From: Acidobacteriota bacterium
GTDB lineage: Bacteria > Acidobacteriota > UBA6911 > JACQSX01
Length of the DNA: 12,334 nt
Direction: 5' to 3'
Assembly: GCA_016199665.1 (NCBI GenBank)
Contig: JACQGG010000193.1
Location: 1-12,334, forward strand
Shown here: positions 8,953 to 12,334 of the stretch, in pieces
How the letters are laid out: each line of letters starts with the position of its first letter
Position numbering within the stretch: position 1 is the first letter of the stretch
The notes under the pieces: generated by a model
Database searches by the model: none
What the model was told of the DNA's origin: nothing
The model's input: only the letters and a program-made list of their open reading frames with translations
Translations under genes and position numbers: made by a program

Positions 8953-9339
8953 CTATTTGACCTCGACTGTAGCCCCCACTTCCTGAAATTTCGCCTTGAT
9001 CCGCTCCGCTTCTTCCTTGGGGACGCCTTCCTTCACCGGCTTGGGAGCGCCTTCCACCAGGTCCTTGGCCTCCTTCAGCCCGAGGTTGGTCACTTCACGC
9101 ACTACTTTGATCACGTTGATTTTCTTATCCCCGGCGCTGGTCAGGATCACGTCAAATTCGGTCTTCTCCTCAGGGGCCGCCGCAGGACCGGCCGCGGCCG
9201 CCGGAGCAGCGCCGGCCAGGGCCACGGGGGCTGCGGCCGAAACGCCGAACTTGGTCTCGATGTCCCTTACCAACTCTGAGATTTCCAGGATGGACGCCTG
9301 TTCAATCCAACCCAGAACCTGTTCACGAGTAATTTCCAT
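8953..9339 (-). CDS. rplL: 50S ribosomal protein L7/L12
   Basis: Stalk protein that recruits and stimulates translational GTPases; it is present in multiple copies per ribosome, bound through L10. I choose the ATG at 9339 (128 residues) because GGAGG sits 5 bases upstream; the longer reading from a TTG at 9351 would include that ribosome binding site. Residues 1-32 form the N-terminal dimerisation domain, about 33-57 an alanine/proline-rich flexible hinge, and about 60-128 the C-terminal factor-binding domain with the conserved KINVIKVVRE and GLKEAKDLVE segments. The gene begins 15 bases after rplJ and is the last ribosomal protein gene before the spacer leading to rpoB. Length is near the family norm (about 120-130). 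Confidence 0.97.
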   Translation of the reverse strand: MEITREQVLGWIEQASILEISELVRDIETKFGVSAAAPVALAGAAPAAAAGPAAAPEEKTEFDVILTSAGDKKINVIKVVREVTNLGLKEAKDLVEGAPKPVKEGVPKEEAERIKAKFQEVGATVEVK

Positions 9340-9354
9340 TGTAGCCTCCAAAAA

Positions 9355-9861
9355 TTATTTCCTAATCTGGCTGAGCGCATAGGCGAGATTGCGAATCGGC
9401 GCGCTCAACACCGAAACCAGTTGCCGCGCCGGAGCGTTCAACAGGGAGAGTAGTTTTCCCATCAGCTCGGTGCGCGAAGGCAGCCGGGCGATCTCTCCCA
9501 CTGCCTTCCCATCCAGCAACCTTCCTTCCACCAGAGCCGCCTTGACCTGCAGGCTGGGCGAACTCTTGGCAAAGTCGGTCAAGAGCCGGGCCAACGCCAC
9601 GGGATCCGCCTGGGAGTAGGCGACAGCGGTGGGACCCTGGAAATGATCCTTGAGCGCCTGGAAAGCAGTATCCTGGGCGGCAATCTGAGCCAGCGTATTC
9701 TTAACCACCCGATAGCCGCATCTGGCCTTCCGGATCCGGCGGCGGAGTTCGGAAGCATCTGCCACCTTCATCCCGCGGAAGTCCACCAACACGACAGACG
9801 TAGCGGAACGAAGCGTCTCGCTCAAACTCTCAACCGCCGCCCTCTTCTCCGTTCTGTTCAT
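9355..9861 (-). CDS. rplJ: 50S ribosomal protein L10
   Basis: Base of the ribosomal stalk: the N-terminal domain binds 23S rRNA beside L11 and the C-terminal helix carries L7/L12 dimers. 168 residues, the usual length. The N-terminal part has the conserved VVLVDFRGMKVADASELRR and YRVVKNTLAQ segments, and residues about 134-168 are the long hydrophobic/basic helix expected to hold L7/L12. The ATG at 9861 is preceded by TAGGA about 7 bases away, overlapping the rplA stop region. Only 9 bases separate it from rplA, so the extended mRNA leader that binds L10-L12 for autoregulation in E. coli has no intergenic space here. Followed by rplL after 15 bases. Confidence 0.97.
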   Translation of the reverse strand: MNRTEKRAAVESLSETLRSATSVVLVDFRGMKVADASELRRRIRKARCGYRVVKNTLAQIAAQDTAFQALKDHFQGPTAVAYSQADPVALARLLTDFAKSSPSLQVKAALVEGRLLDGKAVGEIARLPSRTELMGKLLSLLNAPARQLVSVLSAPIRNLAYALSQIRK

Positions 9862-9870
9862 GTCCTGGTC

Positions 9871-10548
9871 CTAGTTCCGTTCAACATCGATGTCGATCCC
9901 GGGTCCCATGGTGGAAGAGATCGTGACACGTCTCAAATACTTTCCTTTGCTGGTGGTCGGCTTGGCTCGGACTACCGCGTCAATCAACGCCTGGGCGTTC
10001 TGCACCAGGTTTGGCTCTGGAAAGGAAAGCTTGCCAAATGGCGCATGAATCACCCCGTTCTTGTCTACGCGAAACTCCACTTTTCCGGCCTTCACTTCCT
10101 TAACAGCTTTCGCCACGTCCAGCGTCACCGTGCCGGTCTTGGGATTGGGCATCAGACCGCGCGGACCGAGGACCTTGCCCAATTTTCCGATCGACTTCAT
10201 CATATCGGGAGTGGCGATGAGGACGTCAAAGTCGAGATAGCCCTTCTGTATTTTTTCCACCAGTTCGTCCCCGCCCACCTCGTCGGCGCCGGCCTCCTGC
10301 GCGTCCTTGATTTTGTCGCTGGGCGCAACCACCGCCACGCGCTTGGATTTCCCCAATCCGTTGGGAAGCACAATGGTTCCCCGCACCATCTGGTCGGCAT
10401 GCTTCGGGTTGACACCCAGGCGCAGAGCGACTTCCGCCGTCTCATCAAAGGCGGCAAACTTCACCTTCTTCATCAACGCCACCGCTTCTCCGAGAGCGTA
10501 CGGCCGCGCCTCCACCAGGTGCTTTGCTTTTTCAAATTTCTTGCCCAT
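9871..10548 (-). CDS. rplA: 50S ribosomal protein L1
   Basis: Binds 23S rRNA at the mobile L1 stalk near the E site and takes part in release of deacylated tRNA; in several bacteria it also represses the rplK-rplA mRNA. 225 residues, close to the family length (about 230). Residues about 111-141 hold the family signature IATPDMMKSIGKLGKVLGPR followed by GLMPNPKTGTV, and the C-terminus has the conserved SSTMGPGIDID. The ATG at 10548 is 11 bases after the rplK stop, with a modest GGGTGGA ribosome binding site. Lies between rplK and rplJ in the standard order. Confidence 0.97.
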   Translation of the reverse strand: MGKKFEKAKHLVEARPYALGEAVALMKKVKFAAFDETAEVALRLGVNPKHADQMVRGTIVLPNGLGKSKRVAVVAPSDKIKDAQEAGADEVGGDELVEKIQKGYLDFDVLIATPDMMKSIGKLGKVLGPRGLMPNPKTGTVTLDVAKAVKEVKAGKVEFRVDKNGVIHAPFGKLSFPEPNLVQNAQALIDAVVRAKPTTSKGKYLRRVTISSTMGPGIDIDVERN

Positions 10549-10559
10549 CGGATTCCACC

Positions 10560-10985
10560 CTATGAAACGACTTCCAGGCCCATGCTCCGGGCGGTTCCCA
10601 AAATGATTTTCACCGCGGCGGTGAGGTCATTGGCATTGAGATCCGGCATTTTTGTCCTTGCGATTTCCTCAACCTGCTTCAGGGTGACCGAGGCCACTTT
10701 GTTCTTGTTGGGCTCCGCGGAGCCCTTGGCGATGTTGGCGGCCCGCTTCAGCAGAATCGCGGCAGGCGGCGTCTTGGTGACAAAGCTGTAGGACCGATCC
10801 TGGTAGACGGTAATCACCACCGGAATAATCAGGCCTTCCTGACTCTGAGTCTTTGCGTTGAAGGCTTTGCAGAAGTCCATAATGTTGACCCCGGCTTGCC
10901 CCAGCGCCGGCCCCACCGGAGGAGCCGGCGTGGCCTTGCCCGCGGGGATCTGCAACTTGATATTGGCCGTTATCTTCTTTGCCAT
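10560..10985 (-). CDS. rplK: 50S ribosomal protein L11
   Basis: Binds the GTPase-associated region of 23S rRNA, works with elongation factors, and is required for RelA activation in stringent control. 141 residues, the usual length. The N-terminal domain has the proline-rich switch region (P20, P22, P23, P26 within APPVGPALGQAGVN), where thiostrepton-type resistance mutations map in other species; all these prolines are present. The C-terminal rRNA-binding domain ends in the conserved GTARSMGLEVV. The ATG at 10985 follows AGGAAG by about 6 bases, and this ribosome binding site overlaps the nusG stop codon; the gap is 9 bases, so translation is probably coupled to nusG. Confidence 0.98.
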   Translation of the reverse strand: MAKKITANIKLQIPAGKATPAPPVGPALGQAGVNIMDFCKAFNAKTQSQEGLIIPVVITVYQDRSYSFVTKTPPAAILLKRAANIAKGSAEPNKNKVASVTLKQVEEIARTKMPDLNANDLTAAVKIILGTARSMGLEVVS

Positions 10986-10994
10986 GAATACTTC

Positions 10995-11540
10995 CTAAAT
11001 TTTCTCGACTTGAATGAATTCAAGCTCCACCGGGGTCGCACGGCCGAAAATGGTCACCATGACCTTCAGGGTGTTCTTTTCAAGATTGACCTCTTCCACC
11101 GTGCCGGTAAAGTTGCTGAAAGGGCCATCGATGATCTTGACGGCTTCTCCCCGATCATACATGAACTTGGGCTTTGGCTTTTCCGTGGTGGTGGAAACAC
11201 GGTGCACGACCTGGTTGACCTCTTCGTCGGTCAGTGGAGTCGGTTTCTGTCCCTGGCTGACAAAACCGGTCACCTTGGGCGTATTGCGCACCAGGTGCCA
11301 CGTCTCATCGGTCATCTCCATTTCCACGAGGATGTAACCGGGGAAGAAGAGCTTGGAAGAAACCACCTTTTTCCCTCCCTTGATCTCCATCACATCCTCG
11401 GTGGGAATGAGGATCTGGCCGATCTGGTCCTGCAAACCGTAAGCCTGCACGCGATTCATCAAGCTCTCCGCCACCTTGCGTTCAAAACCCGAATAGGTGT
11501 GGATGATGTACCATAGTTTTGCCATCTGGGCCGTCACCAT
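10995..11540 (-). CDS. nusG: Transcription termination/antitermination protein NusG
   Basis: Transcription elongation factor that binds the RNA polymerase clamp through its N-terminal domain, and Rho or ribosomal protein S10 through its KOW domain. The N-terminal NGN domain covers about residues 8-115 (WYIIHTYSGFERKVAESL and FFPGYILVEM are typical), followed by a short linker and a KOW domain at about 130-181 (GEAVKIIDGPFSNFTGTVEE). Two starts are possible: the ATG at 11540 (181 residues), 11 bases after secE with an AGAAG-type site, or the ATG at 11525 (176 residues), which gives the family-typical MAKLWY start and has GGTGA 8 bases upstream. I list the longer; the shorter is about equally likely. 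Tightly packed between secE and rplK. Confidence 0.96.
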   Translation of the reverse strand: MVTAQMAKLWYIIHTYSGFERKVAESLMNRVQAYGLQDQIGQILIPTEDVMEIKGGKKVVSSKLFFPGYILVEMEMTDETWHLVRNTPKVTGFVSQGQKPTPLTDEEVNQVVHRVSTTTEKPKPKFMYDRGEAVKIIDGPFSNFTGTVEEVNLEKNTLKVMVTIFGRATPVELEFIQVEKI

Positions 11541-11551
11541 TGGAACTTCTT

Positions 11552-11770
11552 CTAGAAAAACTCGATAATCCGCTGCACTACATGCTGCAAAGCCAAGTCC
11601 ACAAAAAACAGATAAACGCCGAAAAAGAAGACCGCCAGAATAACGACCAGCGTGGTCCCGTAGACTTCTTTCCGGCTAGGCCAGCTGGTTTTCTTCAGCT
11701 CGGTCCTGACATCCCCCGAAAAGGTGCGAAACCGAGACGGCAGAGCCTTAATTCTTTCCCAGATATTCAT
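11552..11770 (-). CDS. secE: Preprotein translocase subunit SecE
   Basis: Small essential subunit of the SecYEG protein-conducting channel in the inner membrane, clamping the two halves of SecY. 72 residues, the short single-span form common outside enterobacteria. Residues about 17-36 form the amphipathic cytoplasmic helix with the conserved ELKKTSWPSRKEV motif, and residues about 37-59 (rich in V, L, F) are the single membrane segment. The ATG at 11770 has only a weak ribosome binding site (GGAAAG lies almost against the start). Its position before nusG is the conserved bacterial order. A start further upstream is not supported. Confidence 0.95.
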   Translation of the reverse strand: MNIWERIKALPSRFRTFSGDVRTELKKTSWPSRKEVYGTTLVVILAVFFFGVYLFFVDLALQHVVQRIIEFF

Positions 11771-11869
11771 CTTTCCGAATCTGCCTTCACCCGTGTCTGG
11801 AACGCTCTGCCGGGCCTATTGCATCCACAAAGCCGGAACGACCGGGCGGGCCCGTCATCAAACGCGAGT

Positions 11870-11946
11870 TGGCAGGCCAGGAGGGACTCGAACCCCCAAC
11901 ATCCGGTTTTGGAGACCGGCGCTCTACCAATTCGAGCTACTGGCCT
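11870..11946 (-). tRNA. trnW: tRNA-Trp (anticodon CCA)
   Basis: The minus strand folds as a complete cloverleaf: a 7-bp acceptor stem AGGCCAG/CTGGCCT; a D arm GCTC...GAGC; anticodon stem CCGGT/ACCGG with loop CTCCAAA, giving anticodon CCA (tryptophan); a T arm with stem GGGGG/CCCTC (one G-T pair) and loop TTCGAGT; discriminator G; and an encoded 3' CCA (11872-11870). It lies between rpmG and secE, a common bacterial arrangement, and is probably processed from the same transcript. Confidence 0.97.
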
Positions 11947-12061
11947 GTCGAAAGTGCTGGACGGAGACATCGGCCGCCTCAAATGCCCACCGCGCCCGCC
12001 GCCACAAAAAATTTCCACCCTCCAGGCAAAACAACTCTTCTCTTCTCTGCCGCCACGACCA

Positions 12062-12211
12062 CTAGCGGACTTCCTTGTGCACGGTGTGTTTGCGGCAAAA
12101 GCGACAGAATTTCTTCAGCTCCAGCCTTTCCGAAACATTTTTCTTATTCTTAGTGCTCGCGTAGTTGCGCTGCTTGCATTCACCGCACTGCAACTGAATC
12201 TTATCCTGCAT
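12062..12211 (-). CDS. rpmG: 50S ribosomal protein L33
   Basis: Small protein of the large ribosomal subunit near the E site. I translated this frame by hand: 49 residues starting MQDKIQLQCGECKQRNY and ending TVHKEVR, which is the usual L33 length and pattern. Four cysteines, C9, C12, C36 and C39, form two CxxC pairs, so this is the zinc-binding (C+) type. The ATG at 12211 is 5 bases after the tuf stop, so it is probably translated by coupling to tuf; the only Shine-Dalgarno-like sequence is a short GAGA. It is followed by 115 bases without a gene and then tRNA-Trp. Confidence 0.95.
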   Translation of the reverse strand: MQDKIQLQCGECKQRNYASTKNKKNVSERLELKKFCRFCRKHTVHKEVR

Positions 12212-12216
12212 CGTCT

Positions 12217-12334
12217 CTATGCCAGAATCTCGGTGACGGTTCCGGCTCCCACGGTGCGGCCGCCTTCCCGAATCGCAAAGCGCAGCCCCTTCTCCATGGC
12301 AATCGGCGAGATCAACTCAATCTCCAGCGTCACA
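12217..12334 (-). CDS. tuf: Elongation factor Tu, C-terminal fragment (cut by window edge)
   Basis: EF-Tu delivers aminoacyl-tRNA to the ribosome as a GTP complex. Only the last 38 codons and the TAG stop (12217-12219) lie in the window; the gene continues past 12334. The readable part contains SPIAMEKGLRFAIREGG followed by RTVGAGTVTEILA, the conserved end of domain 3. The GTPase domain is outside the window. It is the first gene of the visible cluster, upstream of rpmG with a 5-base gap. Confidence 0.95.
   Translation of the reverse strand, partial: VTLEIELISPIAMEKGLRFAIREGGRTVGAGTVTEILA

Noticed and set aside
9643..10791. 382-codon open frame on the plus strand opposite rplJ, rplA and rplK
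   Set aside because: It runs across three certain genes and their short gaps on the other strand, with no recognisable domain.
11771..11869. GACGGG...CCCGGTC imperfect stem between tRNA-Trp and secE
   Set aside because: Bulged stem of about 6 bp with no T-run; it could be a processing structure, but nothing supports a specific role.
11947..12061. T-rich tract between rpmG and tRNA-Trp as a tuf-rpmG terminator
   Set aside because: The run of T (minus strand) is not preceded by a GC-rich self-complementary stem.
1..12334. A novel system or mobile element within the window
   Set aside because: All coding space is filled by standard housekeeping genes in a standard order; gaps contain no transposase, repeat array, integration site or unknown gene.

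Overview
This window is one end-to-end stretch of the conserved translation/transcription supercluster, all on the minus strand. Read in the direction of transcription (high to low coordinate) it is: 3' end of tuf (EF-Tu) - rpmG (L33) - tRNA-Trp(CCA) - secE - nusG - rplK (L11) - rplA (L1) - rplJ (L10) - rplL (L7/L12) - 337-base spacer - rpoB - rpoC. Every protein gene is intact except tuf, which is cut by the window edge. No mobile element, CRISPR array, defence gene or foreign-looking insertion is visible.

Organism: a Gram-negative-type bacterium of moderately high GC, most likely an acidobacterium (Acidobacteriota) or close relative. The reasons are a beta subunit of 1443 residues with an N-terminal insertion carrying two four-cysteine (zinc-ribbon-like) sites, which I associate from memory with acidobacterial RpoB; a beta-prime with the large trigger-loop insertion seen in Gracilicutes; and the tuf-rpmG-trnW-secE-nusG-rplKAJL-rpoBC order. 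The lineage call is inference; a database comparison would settle it.

Layout: 12334-12062 holds the tuf end and rpmG, only 5 bases apart. 12061-11947 has no gene. tRNA-Trp occupies 11946-11870 with an encoded CCA end. 11869-11771 has no gene. From secE at 11770 to the end of rplL at 8953 the genes are 9-15 bases apart and must be cotranscribed. 8952-8616 is the only long gap; it has a candidate promoter and the rpoB leader. rpoB and rpoC follow with a 10-base gap and a TTG start for rpoC. The last 127 bases (127-1) hold no gene and no convincing terminator.

How the genes work together: EF-Tu, L33, tRNA-Trp, L11, L1, L10 and L7/L12 serve ribosomal elongation (L11 and L10-L7/L12 form the GTPase-associated stalk base and stalk). 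SecE is the essential small subunit of the SecYEG translocon. NusG binds RNA polymerase and can bridge it to the ribosome. RpoB and RpoC are the catalytic core of RNA polymerase. The window is ordinary housekeeping DNA; the points worth a second look are the beta-subunit insertions and the absence of room for the classical L10 and L11 mRNA leaders.
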